NCBI GenBank assembly: GCA_017504465.1
Contig: JAFVRE010000055.1
Location: 1-39,801, forward strand
Reading direction: 5' to 3'
DNA length: 39,801 nucleotides
Origin: Clostridia bacterium
GTDB lineage: Bacteria > Bacillota > Clostridia > Christensenellales > Borkfalkiaceae
Numbering within the stretch: the first letter of the stretch is position 1; each line of letters starts with the position of its first letter. Shown piece after piece: positions 17,378-24,861 of this stretch. The translations under genes and the position numbers were made by a program. The notes under the pieces were generated by a model. It did no database searches and was not told the origin of the DNA. It saw nothing but the letters and a program-made list of their open reading frames with translations.

Positions 17378-17406
17378 TTGACGATAGGGCAATTTTTGCG
17401 TATAAT
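17378..17406 (+). promoter_or_regulatory. Sigma-A promoter of the DUF368-comF operon
   Basis: TTGACG (17378-17383), 17-base spacer, TATAAT (17401-17406). It lies 60 bases before the start codon. The remaining 277-base divergent gap (17190-17466) is AT-rich and shows nothing else convincing. Confidence 0.85.
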
Positions 17407-17466
17407 AGTAGTATGATAAAGCGTAAGCGCAGAATGCAATAAGCATACAAGAAAAGGGAGTAACGA

Positions 17467-18435
17467 ATGAACGAATTTGAAATAGCGTTATTAAAATACG
17501 ATAAAAAGTCATGGTCGAAGAGCGCGCTGCTCGGTTTCATTATCGGGCTTGCGGTAATCGTACCGGGGATTAGCGGTTCAACGGTTGCGATTATTTTTAA
17601 GTTATACGATCAATTCATCTACGCAATGGGGAATTTGCTCAAGGATTTTAAACGTTGCTTTAAATTTTTATTGCCTATAGGCTTGGGCGCAGTGGTAGGG
17701 ATAGTGTTCGGGTTCTTTGCCGTGAAAGGTTTGGTGGATGCTTTTCCGTTCGCGGTAGTTTGTTTGTTCTCGGGTTTGATGCTCGGCGCGTTTCCTGCCG
17801 TGAAGGACGAGCTGAAAGGAGCGAAAATGACGCCGCTTCGGCTTGCGTTGCTTGGTATAGGCGTTCTTATCCCCATAGCCGTGGGTGTTACGTCGGCGTG
17901 GATATACAGCAAAACGCCCATGCCCCTTTCCGACTACTCGTTACGTTACGGTGAAACGTACAATCAATTTTCCGAGCTGAACTACCGAATTTTTTTGGCG
18001 CTTCCCGTAGGATATATTTTAGGGATTACGCAAATAGTTCCGGGGTTAAGCGCGAGCGCGCTTTTGATGTCGCTTGGCTGGTTCAACGATCTTATCCATA
18101 GTGTAAGCCTTACCTTTTGGTCGCAAAATCCCGTTGTTTTCGTGTATTACCTTGCACTTGGAGTTGGGTTTATAGGCGGGCTTTTGTCCTTTTCAAAAAT
18201 ACTCGCTGTCTTATTCCAAAAAGCGCGTTACGGCGCATACTCGGTTATCGTTGGATTATCTTTCGGCTCAATCGTATCCATGTTCTTCAACGGGGATATT
18301 TTAGCGGTGTACGCGACGTGGCAAAACGGCGCGGACTGGTTGGAGATCGGAATGGGGGTAGCGTTGTTTGTGGTTGGAGTAGTCGAGTCCTATCTACTCG
18401 TGCGTTTTGAACGTAAAAAGGACAATGAGAAATGA
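17467..18435 (+). CDS. DUF368 membrane protein, PopT-type polyprenyl-phosphate transporter
   Basis: 322 residues with eight or more hydrophobic segments. The DUF368 signature GLAVIVPGISGSTVAIIFKLYD is near residue 30, and a second pseudo-repeat, LGITQIVPGLSASALLMSLG, is near residue 185; the two re-entrant PG-S motifs suggest an inverted-repeat transporter fold. DUF368 proteins were recently shown to recycle undecaprenyl phosphate across the membrane in some bacteria, the role assumed here. GGGAG lies near the ATG. The last four bases overlap the comF start (ATGA). Confidence 0.85.
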   Translation: MNEFEIALLKYDKKSWSKSALLGFIIGLAVIVPGISGSTVAIIFKLYDQFIYAMGNLLKDFKRCFKFLLPIGLGAVVGIVFGFFAVKGLVDAFPFAVVCLFSGLMLGAFPAVKDELKGAKMTPLRLALLGIGVLIPIAVGVTSAWIYSKTPMPLSDYSLRYGETYNQFSELNYRIFLALPVGYILGITQIVPGLSASALLMSLGWFNDLIHSVSLTFWSQNPVVFVYYLALGVGFIGGLLSFSKILAVLFQKARYGAYSVIVGLSFGSIVSMFFNGDILAVYATWQNGADWLEIGMGVALFVVGVVESYLLVRFERKKDNEK

Positions 18436-19163
18436 AATTGAACTTTAGGGACTTTGGGAAAAAACTACGCGATTTCTTTTCTCGTCGCGGCTATACGTGC
18501 GATTGTTGCGGCGCGGAAATTTTTGATTATCCAAACCGCCGTATTTGCGACGATTGCGACGCTTTGATTGTACAAGAATATCCGCGTTGCGCGAAATGCG
18601 GCAGAAAAACGGTAACGCAAGGCGTTTGCTTGACTTGCAAAAGAGAACTCCCGTCCTTTGACGTTGGGATGTCGCCGTTCGTTTACGAAGGTATGTCTGC
18701 GGCGATGATAAATCGCTTTAAAAATAGAGAAAGGCATCTTTCGGCATTCTTTTCCGAACGTATGTCGAAAATGCTTAAGGAAAGCGGACTTTTCTCGCAA
18801 GATTTACTTATTGTATGCGTGCCTATGACGAAGGATAAGCGTTTGAAGCGCGGATATAATCAAGCCGAGGAGCTTGCAAGGGGGATTTCGAGCCTGTTAG
18901 GGCTTACCTTTGACAGCGAAGTGCTTGAAAAACGCAAGGAAACGTTAGAACAAAAGCATTTGACGAAAAAGGAACGTCAAGAAAACGTAAAAACGGCGTT
19001 TTTTGTACATAAACGAGTGTTGGTGCGCGGTAGAGATATATTGCTCATCGACGATATTATGACGACGGGTTCTACGGGCAGCGCTTGTGCGAGAGTATTA
19101 AAAAACGCTGGCGCAAATAAGATAATTTTCCTGACCGCAGTTTCTTTAAAAGAATTAAAATGA
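18432..19163 (+). CDS. comF: ComF family phosphoribosyltransferase-like protein
   Basis: 243 residues, full length. An N-terminal zinc ribbon (CDCCG, C-DC, CAKCG, CLTC) is followed by a type I phosphoribosyltransferase fold with LKRGYNQAEELA and the PRPP-binding loop ILLIDDIMTTGST at 203-215. ComFC is needed for DNA uptake in Bacillus and in Gram-negative competent species. comFA, its usual partner, is not here. It overlaps the DUF368 gene by 4 bases. The dispersed 17-mer begins 5 bases after its stop, and a bidirectional terminator closes the unit. Confidence 0.93.
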   Translation: MKLNFRDFGKKLRDFFSRRGYTCDCCGAEIFDYPNRRICDDCDALIVQEYPRCAKCGRKTVTQGVCLTCKRELPSFDVGMSPFVYEGMSAAMINRFKNRERHLSAFFSERMSKMLKESGLFSQDLLIVCVPMTKDKRLKRGYNQAEELARGISSLLGLTFDSEVLEKRKETLEQKHLTKKERQENVKTAFFVHKRVLVRGRDILLIDDIMTTGSTGSACARVLKNAGANKIIFLTAVSLKELK

Positions 19164-19167
19164 ATAG

Positions 19168-19184
19168 GGCAGGTATGCGTTGAA
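19168..19184 (+). repeat. Dispersed 17-mer repeat, copy 3
   Basis: An exact copy of GGCAGGTATGCGTTGAA with an extra 5' G, as in copy 2. It starts 5 bases after the comF stop and 35 bases before the terminator stem, so it would be in the comF transcript. Confidence 0.8.
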
Positions 19185-19218
19185 ACTATTTAGCGCACGT
19201 CTTTAAGATAAAAAAGAG

Positions 19219-19251
19219 CCCCTCCAAAAGTTGAGGAAACTTTTGGAGGGG
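19219..19251. terminator. Bidirectional terminator between comF and the CDF gene
   Basis: CCCCTCCAAAAGTT (19219-19232) pairs with AACTTTTGGAGGGG (19238-19251), a perfect 14-bp stem with a GAGGA loop. A run of A upstream serves as the T-run for minus-strand transcription. Confidence 0.88.
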
Positions 19252-19289
19252 CGATATTTATTTTATAAAATGGAACTTTTTGAAATATT

Positions 19290-20456
19290 TTAAACGAAGG
19301 GATGTTCCGCCTTGATAACGGCAAAACAATTCTCGTTTTTTTCCTTGATTTTTTGCGCCACCAGCCGCGCGGCTGTTTCTTCGTCGCCCTTATAATCCAC
19401 AGGGATTACAAGGTCAAAGATAAGGTTGGTATATTTATCGCCCTTGGTCATTCTAAAATCATGGAGAGTAAAGCTTTCGTCAATTTCATTCATACAAGAG
19501 ATGGCAAACGCGCGCATTTCATTGACTTCTTCGTCATTGACGGCGATGGGATCGAGATGTATGGTAACGATTGTTCCAAACTGTTCGTGCATATCCCGTT
19601 CCACTTGATCGATAATTTCATGCGCGATATTGACGTTGAAATCGGACGGAATTTCCGCGTGGAAAGACATGATTTGTCTGCCAACGCCGTAGTCGTGGAC
19701 CATAACGTCGTGGATTCCCACAATTTCAGGGTAATTTTTAACAAACTCATAAACGCTATCGACAAACTCTTTTGTGGGAGGAGTGCCGAGAAGTAAATCA
19801 ATCGTTTCCTTTGCAGAATTTATTCCCGCGTAAATGATGAGTCCCGCAACGAGAAGCCCTGCATAGCCGTCGATGGCGAGATTGAAGTACTTTGCAACAA
19901 TTGCTGAAATTAAGACGACAGCGGTTGCAAAACAGTCGGACAAGCTGTCCTTAGACGCCGATTTGAGCGCGGTTGCATTGATTTTTTTGCCGATATGATT
20001 ATAGAAGAAATATAGCCAGCACTTGACAGCGATAGATAGTCCGAGCGCGATATACGTAACCGTTTGCACGGTGGGAAGAACGGGGTTAAGTATTTTATCG
20101 AACGAGCTTGTCAATAGCTCGAATCCAACCAAAATAATCAGCATATCCACAATAAAACCGGTGACGTATTCCATTCTGCCGTGTCCTAAGGGGTGTTCCT
20201 TATCGACGTGTTTTGCGGAAAGCCGAAATCCGATTAAGGCGACGACGGACGAGCCTGCGTCGGAGATATTGTTAAACGCGTCCGCGATAATTGCGACGGA
20301 AGCGGAAAGCAGACCTACGACAAGCTTTAAAGCGAAAAGTAAAAAGTTTACCACAATTCCCGTAATGCCCGCGAGCGAGGCGTATGCCGAGCGCACGTTT
20401 TTATCCGAGAGATTATCTTTATTTTTGATAAAGAGCTTGATTAGAAATTTTGTCAT
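19290..20456 (-). CDS. Cation diffusion facilitator (CDF) family transporter
   Basis: 388 residues from the ATG at 20456, which follows GAGGTG; the longer reading from 20525 would overlap the upstream gene by about 60 bases. Six membrane segments are expected, with metal-site motifs DAFNNISDAGSS and HPLGHGRMEYV, then a cytosolic C-terminal domain rich in H and D. The DAFNNISD site resembles the manganese-exporting branch (MntE/MneP), but zinc or iron cannot be excluded. It lies 7 bases after the methyltransferase and is co-transcribed from the promoter at 21321-21350. Confidence 0.92.
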   Translation of the reverse strand: MTKFLIKLFIKNKDNLSDKNVRSAYASLAGITGIVVNFLLFALKLVVGLLSASVAIIADAFNNISDAGSSVVALIGFRLSAKHVDKEHPLGHGRMEYVTGFIVDMLIILVGFELLTSSFDKILNPVLPTVQTVTYIALGLSIAVKCWLYFFYNHIGKKINATALKSASKDSLSDCFATAVVLISAIVAKYFNLAIDGYAGLLVAGLIIYAGINSAKETIDLLLGTPPTKEFVDSVYEFVKNYPEIVGIHDVMVHDYGVGRQIMSFHAEIPSDFNVNIAHEIIDQVERDMHEQFGTIVTIHLDPIAVNDEEVNEMRAFAISCMNEIDESFTLHDFRMTKGDKYTNLIFDLVIPVDYKGDEETAARLVAQKIKEKNENCFAVIKAEHPFV

Positions 20457-20463
20457 AAGCACC

Positions 20464-21270
20464 TCACGTCGATTGTTTTTTATATTCGTACATTCGATAA
20501 AGCTTCTTGGAGAAATTACCTGCAAACAGTTTTTTGAACGTAAATTTTTCCGCGCCTTTAAGCTCGTTTATCAGCGAAACGGGCGTAAGCTCTCGATGCT
20601 GAACAAATTGAATAGCCGTATCTAAAAGAATACGCGTTGGCTCGTTCAAGCCGTACATGGTATGCGCGCTGACCTCGTTTACGGGGTTTTTATATTTGGA
20701 AATTTTCGCGCCGAATTCGGTATATACGTCAACGAGAAGGGAAATCTCGGAAAACTTCTTGTCAAGAGTGCGGAAAAGTTTGGATAAATCTTCGTTCGTT
20801 AAGTACATGGCTACCCCTTCCATGATGACAATCGCCTTTTTAGAAGGGGGGAGTTCGTTGAGGCAGGACTCGGATTTCAAATCAGCGCCAAGCATACGGT
20901 AGTGCGGCGTTTCTTGGAAATATTTTTTGCGTTCTTCAATTACTTGGGGGAAATCCACGTCAAACCATGAGCAGTTTGGAAATTGTGCGGCGTTTACGCG
21001 CATCACGCGGCTATCCAGTCCGCAACCCAAATGTAAAACGGTATATTCTTCTTGGTTGTTATTAAGGTGTGAAAGCACAAATTCATCAAAAACCTTTGCG
21101 CGCATACTCATATAGTAAGCAAGCCATTTCGAACGGGATTTTCGTTTGAGGGCGAACTGAATTTCTTGCCAAATTTCTTCCGCTTTTTTGTCGTGTAAAA
21201 TCACGCCCTTGGCGCTCACAACGGCTTTTCCGTAGAGGGGAATGTATAACGTTTTGTTGATTTCATTCAT
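20464..21270 (-). CDS. Class I SAM-dependent methyltransferase, leucine-carboxyl-methyltransferase (TcmP/PPM1) type
   Basis: 268 residues. VLHLGCGLDSRVMRV near residue 76 is the SAM-binding motif with the GLDSR signature of this family; WFDVDFPQVIEERKKYF, then IMEGVAMYLTNEDL, also fit. Bacterial members methylate small polyketide-like or unknown acids; the substrate here is unknown. Its promoter is nested in the terminator of the upstream minus-strand unit. It forms a two-gene unit with the CDF transporter. Confidence 0.85.
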   Translation of the reverse strand: MNEINKTLYIPLYGKAVVSAKGVILHDKKAEEIWQEIQFALKRKSRSKWLAYYMSMRAKVFDEFVLSHLNNNQEEYTVLHLGCGLDSRVMRVNAAQFPNCSWFDVDFPQVIEERKKYFQETPHYRMLGADLKSESCLNELPPSKKAIVIMEGVAMYLTNEDLSKLFRTLDKKFSEISLLVDVYTEFGAKISKYKNPVNEVSAHTMYGLNEPTRILLDTAIQFVQHRELTPVSLINELKGAEKFTFKKLFAGNFSKKLYRMYEYKKQST

Positions 21271-21293
21271 AAAAATTCTCCTTTTTACGAAAC

Positions 21294-21345
21294 AAAAAAC
21301 CGACTTTTCCGTATAAGTATATTATACGCTGAAAAAGTCGGTTTT
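21294..21345 (-). terminator. Terminator of the decarboxylase-subunit operon
   Basis: AAAACCGACTTTT (21296-21308) is mirrored by AAAAGTCGGTTTT (21333-21345). A second inner stem pairs CGTATA (21310-21315) with TATACG (21323-21328). Read on the minus strand it ends in a T-run, 33 bases after the OadG-like gene. The minus-strand promoter of the methyltransferase lies inside it. Confidence 0.75.
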
Positions 21346-21350
21346 GTCAA
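21321..21350 (-). promoter_or_regulatory. Sigma-A promoter nested in a terminator stem
   Basis: On the minus strand: TTGACA (21350-21345), 18-base spacer, TATAAT (21326-21321). The start site would be near 21314, beyond the upstream arm of the hairpin. Its own transcript should therefore not form the terminator. Confidence 0.78.
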
Positions 21351-21378
21351 CTTTATTTAAGAAATATAAAAGATAAAT

Positions 21379-21606
21379 TTACTCTTCTTGCTTTTCCGAA
21401 TTTGCTTTTGCTTCTTCGCGGGCTTTCTTCATTTCCGCAGCTTTAACGATTGCATAGTTGCAAGCCTTAACGCTTACGATAATTAAGCCGATAACGACGA
21501 AGATTGCAAGCATACCTTGCCAAAGGAAGTTGAGTGCGGGTTCAAGCACCGCCCAGTCCATAGGGTTGAGGTTGTCGAATGCTAATAATGAAAATAAATT
21601 AAACAT
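21379..21606 (-). CDS. OadG-like small membrane subunit of a sodium-pumping decarboxylase
   Basis: 75 residues: one membrane segment (about 27-50) followed by a charged, Lys/Glu-rich tail. The size, topology and position directly after an OadB homologue match the gamma/delta-type anchor subunit of the oxaloacetate, methylmalonyl-CoA or glutaconyl-CoA decarboxylases. AGGAGG lies upstream of the ATG, 18 bases after the beta subunit gene. The sequence is too short to call by motif alone. Confidence 0.65.
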   Translation of the reverse strand: MFNLFSLLAFDNLNPMDWAVLEPALNFLWQGMLAIFVVIGLIIVSVKACNYAIVKAAEMKKAREEAKANSEKQEE

Positions 21607-21624
21607 AATTTTTACCTCCTAAAA

Positions 21625-22761
21625 TTAACAGAACGGGCCAAGGATACCGATAATCAAACCGCCGACGATAGCCGAAGCAATTTGACCGGAAACGTTTGCG
21701 CCAACAGCGTGCATAAGTAAGTGGTTGCCCGGATCTTCTTTCGTGCCCATTTTTGCAACGACACGCGAAGCCATGGGGAATGCAGAAATACCTGCCGCGC
21801 CGAGCATGGGGTTGATCTTTTCTTTCGAGAACAAGTTGATGAGTTTTGCGCACATAACGCCGCCAATCGTATCAAATACGAACGCGAACAAACCAAGAGC
21901 CATAATAATAAGCGTTTCAAAGCTTAAGAATGCGTCAGCTTGCATTTGGAAGGAAATGGTGATACCAAGAAGCAAGGTGATGGTGTTCGAGAAAGTCGTT
22001 TGCGCGGTTTCGGAAAGCGATTTCAAAACGCCGCATTCACGAAGTAAGTTACCGAACATAAGCATACCGACAAGGGATAACGAGTCGGGCGCAATCAAGC
22101 CGGAAACGATGGTAACGATAATGGGGAAGAGAATACGCATAAGCTGAGGAATTTGCTTTGCGTTATATTTCATGCGGATTCTGCGTTCGTTTTTGGTGGT
22201 GCACATTTTAATAACGGCAGGTTGCACGATAGGTACGAGTGCCATGTATGAATATGCAACGACCATGATAGGCCCAACGTACTTAGATGCGAGCTGGATA
22301 GCAACGAGAATAGCCGTAGGACCGTCCGCGGCGCCGATAATACCGATAGAAGCCGCGTCGTTCAAAGGGAACCCGATCATTGCCGCTAAAATAATGGTAA
22401 CGAAAATACCGAATTGAGCCGCGCCGCCCAAGATAAAGAGCTTAGGGTTGGTAAGCAGCGGTCCAAAGTCAATCATCGCACCGATACCGATAAAGAGAAG
22501 GAGAGGCATAGCCTCACTCGCTTCAATACCGACTTGGAAGAGCGAGGTAATGATACCCAGGTGTTCGCCGTTAGCAGGATCGCCGATGACGGGGGAAAGA
22601 GGCAAGTTGACGAGAATTGCGCCAAAGCCCATGGGGAGAAGGAGCGCAGGCTCCATGTCTTTTTTGATTGCAAGGTAGATAAGTACACCGCCGATAATCC
22701 ACATAGCAATCATTTTAGGGTTGTCGGCAAGCGCTTTAAACCCTTCAAGAAGAAAGTCCAT
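21625..22761 (-). CDS. oadB: Sodium ion-translocating decarboxylase beta subunit (OadB/GcdB/MmdB family)
   Basis: 378 residues from the ATG behind GGAGG. The beta subunit decarboxylates carboxybiotin and exports sodium. It is strongly hydrophobic, with the conserved GIIGAADGPTAI, whose aspartate is implicated in sodium transport, a FLFIGIGAMIDFGP-like segment (LLLFIGIGAMIDFGPLL) and a C-terminal GNHLLMHAVGANVSGQI. No carboxyltransferase alpha subunit or biotin carrier lies in the window, so the substrate is open: oxaloacetate, methylmalonyl-CoA and glutaconyl-CoA are all possible. Confidence 0.9.
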   Translation of the reverse strand: MDFLLEGFKALADNPKMIAMWIIGGVLIYLAIKKDMEPALLLPMGFGAILVNLPLSPVIGDPANGEHLGIITSLFQVGIEASEAMPLLLFIGIGAMIDFGPLLTNPKLFILGGAAQFGIFVTIILAAMIGFPLNDAASIGIIGAADGPTAILVAIQLASKYVGPIMVVAYSYMALVPIVQPAVIKMCTTKNERRIRMKYNAKQIPQLMRILFPIIVTIVSGLIAPDSLSLVGMLMFGNLLRECGVLKSLSETAQTTFSNTITLLLGITISFQMQADAFLSFETLIIMALGLFAFVFDTIGGVMCAKLINLFSKEKINPMLGAAGISAFPMASRVVAKMGTKEDPGNHLLMHAVGANVSGQIASAIVGGLIIGILGPFC

Positions 22762-22900
22762 ATAAACCTCCAAATTTAATGATTACAAATAATATTATAA
22801 TATTTTTTCAAATGGTTGTCAAGGAAAATAAATAAAAATAAAAAAGTTAGAAAAAAATCCGAAATCTTATAAAAAAGTGGTGTAATCTTTATAAAAATGC

Positions 22901-22929
22901 TTGCAAAAAGGGAAAAAATGATATATAAT
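22901..22929 (+). promoter_or_regulatory. Sigma-A promoter of rplS
   Basis: TTGCAA (22901-22906), 17-base spacer, TATAAT (22924-22929). It leaves a leader of about 93 bases before rplS. Confidence 0.82.
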
Positions 22930-22939
22930 AGATGCTGAC

Positions 22940-23020
22940 TTCGAGCGTTCCGCTGCCTTTTGAATTTGGGCGTGATGAGGAATCACGCAGCGGGTTATGA
23001 ACGTTTCGTAAATAACGGAG
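22940..23020 (+). ncRNA. L19-type ribosomal protein leader
   Basis: An inner hairpin GCGTGAT (22970-22976)/ATCACGC (22982-22988) with a GAGGA loop sits inside outer pairings CGCT (22951-22954)/AGCG (22989-22992) and CGTT (22946-22949)/AACG (23000-23003). Structured L19 leaders are known in Bacillota. Position and nested stems fit, but I could not run the covariance model. Confidence 0.6.
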
Positions 23021-23028
23021 GTAAAGTC

Positions 23029-23373
23029 ATGAAAGGATTGATTGAAGCAATCAACGCTGAAAACCTTAAATCCGAAGTTCCCCAATTCAACGTTGGTGAC
23101 ACGGTTAAAGTAGGTTTCAAAATTATTGAAGGCGGCAAAGAAAGAGTTCAAAACTTCGAAGGCATCGTAATCGCAAAGAGAAACGGTGGTATTTCCGAAA
23201 CCTTCACGGTACGTCACATTTCCTATGGCGTAGGCGTAGAGAAAACCTATCCTCTTCACTCCCCGAAAATTGCAAGCATCACGGTTGTAAGAAAGGGTAA
23301 AGTTAGAAGAGCAAAACTCTACTACTTGCGTGAACGCACCGGTAAAGCGGCTAGAGTTAAAGAAAAGATTTAA
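23029..23373 (+). CDS. rplS: Ribosomal protein bL19
   Basis: 114 residues starting MKGLIEAIN, chosen because GGAGG lies just upstream; the frame extends 69 bases further into the leader but has no SD there. Signature segments are [25 protein letters not shown] and [24 protein letters not shown]. It sits at the 30S-50S interface. It is monocistronic between its own promoter and terminator; trmD and rimM, frequent neighbours in Bacillota, are absent. Confidence 0.97.
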   Translation: MKGLIEAINAENLKSEVPQFNVGDTVKVGFKIIEGGKERVQNFEGIVIAKRNGGISETFTVRHISYGVGVEKTYPLHSPKIASITVVRKGKVRRAKLYYLRERTGKAARVKEKI

Positions 23374-23398
23374 CTTAAAGCAAAACAAAATGAGAAAG

Positions 23399-23437
23399 AT
23401 ATACCTGTCCAAAGTCAAGGACAGGTATATTTTTTTT
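23399..23437 (+). terminator. Terminator of rplS
   Basis: ATATACCTGTCC (23399-23410) pairs with GGACAGGTATAT (23419-23430), followed by seven T. Confidence 0.9.
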
Positions 23438-23467
23438 ATTCGTTCCCTTTTGAAACGCGGCGCAATA

Positions 23468-23484
23468 CTGCGTTGTCGCTCGGT
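23468..23484 (+). repeat. Second dispersed repeat, copy 1 (CTGCGTTGTCRCTCGGT)
   Basis: CTGCGTTGTCGCTCGGT, matching 38203-38219 at 16 of 17 positions. Both copies are intergenic and each runs into a small hairpin (here GCTCGGTT with AACTGAGC). The surrounding 137 bases between the rplS terminator and the lipoprotein gene hold no gene. Confidence 0.5.
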
Positions 23485-23573
23485 TCTAAACTGAGCGAGT
23501 TGTGTTATCGACTGAATTAAGCAATCATTAGGTTGCGCTTTTACGGACGTTACGTATTGCCGTTAGGCTTATT

Positions 23574-24665
23574 TTACCAAGGTGTAGGATCGCCGTTTTC
23601 GTTATAATGCCAGTATTGACCAAGCATAGTCATTGGCTGAGTTTCTTTGTAATAGTACACTAAACTTGTTAAAGCGGGATTATCTGAACCAATATCAAGA
23701 AGCCCAGGGACTATCCCTTGATAATATATACCCGTTAACTTGTTGCAATTAGAGAATGCTTGATCTCCAATCGTACTTACGATAAAGGGAATTACTATAC
23801 TCGTCAAGCTGTCGCAACCATAGAACGCTTTAACACTAATTGAATTTACGCCGTTGGGAACTACAAATTTCGTTTCTTTTTTACCGATTGCATACTGAAT
23901 CAAAGTCTTCCCATCTCTGGTATATAAATTTCCATCGATATCCTTATATTTCCTATTCCGTCGAGTAACTGTGATACTCTTCAAGTAACGAGAATTAGAA
24001 AACGCAGAATCACCAATCGACGTTACACTTTCGGGAATTATAACACTCTTTAACCATTTACAGCCATAGAACGCAGAATCACCAATTGTAGTTACGCTTT
24101 CGGGAATTACAACACTCTTTAACCATTTACAGCCATAGAACGCAGAATCACTAATCGTAATTACGCTTTCGGGAATTATAAATTTTGTTTTCAATTTAGC
24201 GGTTGCGTATTGAATCAAAGTCTTTCCGTCTTTGGTGTATAAAGTTCCATCGATATCTTGATACTCGCTATTCCCTTCAGCCACTTTGATGCTTTTCAAA
24301 TAACGACAATTAGCAAACGCTCCATCGCCAATCGACGTTACACTTTCGGGAATTATTACAGAAACAATGCCTACACCGGCAAAAGCCTTCTTTTTGATGC
24401 TTCTTACCGGCAAACCATTATAGGTATCTGCAATCTGCACTTCTGATACTCTACCTTTATATTCCTTCCTAATCGTCTCGCCATTGCGCTCGTATGTTCG
24501 CGTATTGGCATAACCTTTTACTTCCGCATACGTGCCGTCCTCAGACGTAGCATATACAACACCTTCTACCCAGGACGGCGGTATAATGTTGCAGGATGCA
24601 AACGAAAGCGCGCTCATAATAATCAAAACAAAGGATAAGATGGTCAATAATATTCTCTTTTTCAT
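23574..24665 (-). CDS. BspA-type leucine-rich-repeat lipoprotein
   Basis: 363 residues from the ATG behind AAAGGAG. The signal peptide ends in the lipobox SFASC (cysteine about residue 25), so it should be a cell-surface lipoprotein. A short N-terminal module (SEDGTYAEVKGY ... EVQIADTYNGLPVRSI) is followed by LRR_5 repeats of 23 residues of the form IPESVTSIGDGAFANC-LKSI, interrupted twice by an insert ending DGKTLIQYA. LRR_5 proteins of this type bind host or bacterial surface ligands in several gut species; the ligand here is unknown. A paralogue starts at 39349. Two repeat units are nearly identical in DNA (24040-24177). Confidence 0.9.
   Translation of the reverse strand: MKKRILLTILSFVLIIMSALSFASCNIIPPSWVEGVVYATSEDGTYAEVKGYANTRTYERNGETIRKEYKGRVSEVQIADTYNGLPVRSIKKKAFAGVGIVSVIIPESVTSIGDGAFANCRYLKSIKVAEGNSEYQDIDGTLYTKDGKTLIQYATAKLKTKFIIPESVITISDSAFYGCKWLKSVVIPESVTTIGDSAFYGCKWLKSVIIPESVTSIGDSAFSNSRYLKSITVTRRNRKYKDIDGNLYTRDGKTLIQYAIGKKETKFVVPNGVNSISVKAFYGCDSLTSIVIPFIVSTIGDQAFSNCNKLTGIYYQGIVPGLLDIGSDNPALTSLVYYYKETQPMTMLGQYWHYNENGDPTPW
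24040..24177 (-). repeat. Two tandem 69-bp units inside the LRR gene
   Basis: Two adjacent 69-base copies (24040-24108 and 24109-24177) differ at only a few positions. Each encodes one 23-residue LRR unit (GDSAFYGCKWLKSV core). This points to recent duplication and possible repeat-number variation. Confidence 0.8.
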
Positions 24666-24699
24666 ATAGCACTCCTTTTTAAAGGGAATAATCACTATC

Positions 24700-24728
24700 A
24701 GTATACCACTTTATTTTTGTAAAAGCAA
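24700..24728 (-). promoter_or_regulatory. Promoter of the LRR lipoprotein gene
   Basis: On the minus strand: TTGCTT (24728-24723), 17-base spacer, TATACT (24705-24700). It lies 35 bases before the start codon. Confidence 0.65.
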
Positions 24729-24792
24729 GGGGATATTATTAAATAATAAAAAATAGAGGAAAAAATCTATCGCTATATCACTTGTAAATCGT

Positions 24793-24821
24793 TTGACAAA
24801 ACCTCTTTAACGGAGTATAAT
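24793..24821 (+). promoter_or_regulatory. Sigma-A promoter of mrp
   Basis: TTGACA (24793-24798), 17-base spacer, TATAAT (24816-24821). A small hairpin, ACGAGC (24832-24837)/GCTCGT (24842-24847), lies just before the SD and could affect initiation. Confidence 0.88.
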
Positions 24822-24861
24822 GAAAACCGTCACGAGCAGACGCTCGTAAAGGAGTAAATTT

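Noticed and set aside
20457..20525. Longer N-terminus for the CDF transporter
   Set aside because: It overlaps the end of the methyltransferase gene and has no SD; the ATG at 20456 follows GAGGTG.
23446..23573. Possible small RNA or CRISPR-like repeat
   Set aside because: Only one copy of the repeat here and no regular spacing; better described as a dispersed element.
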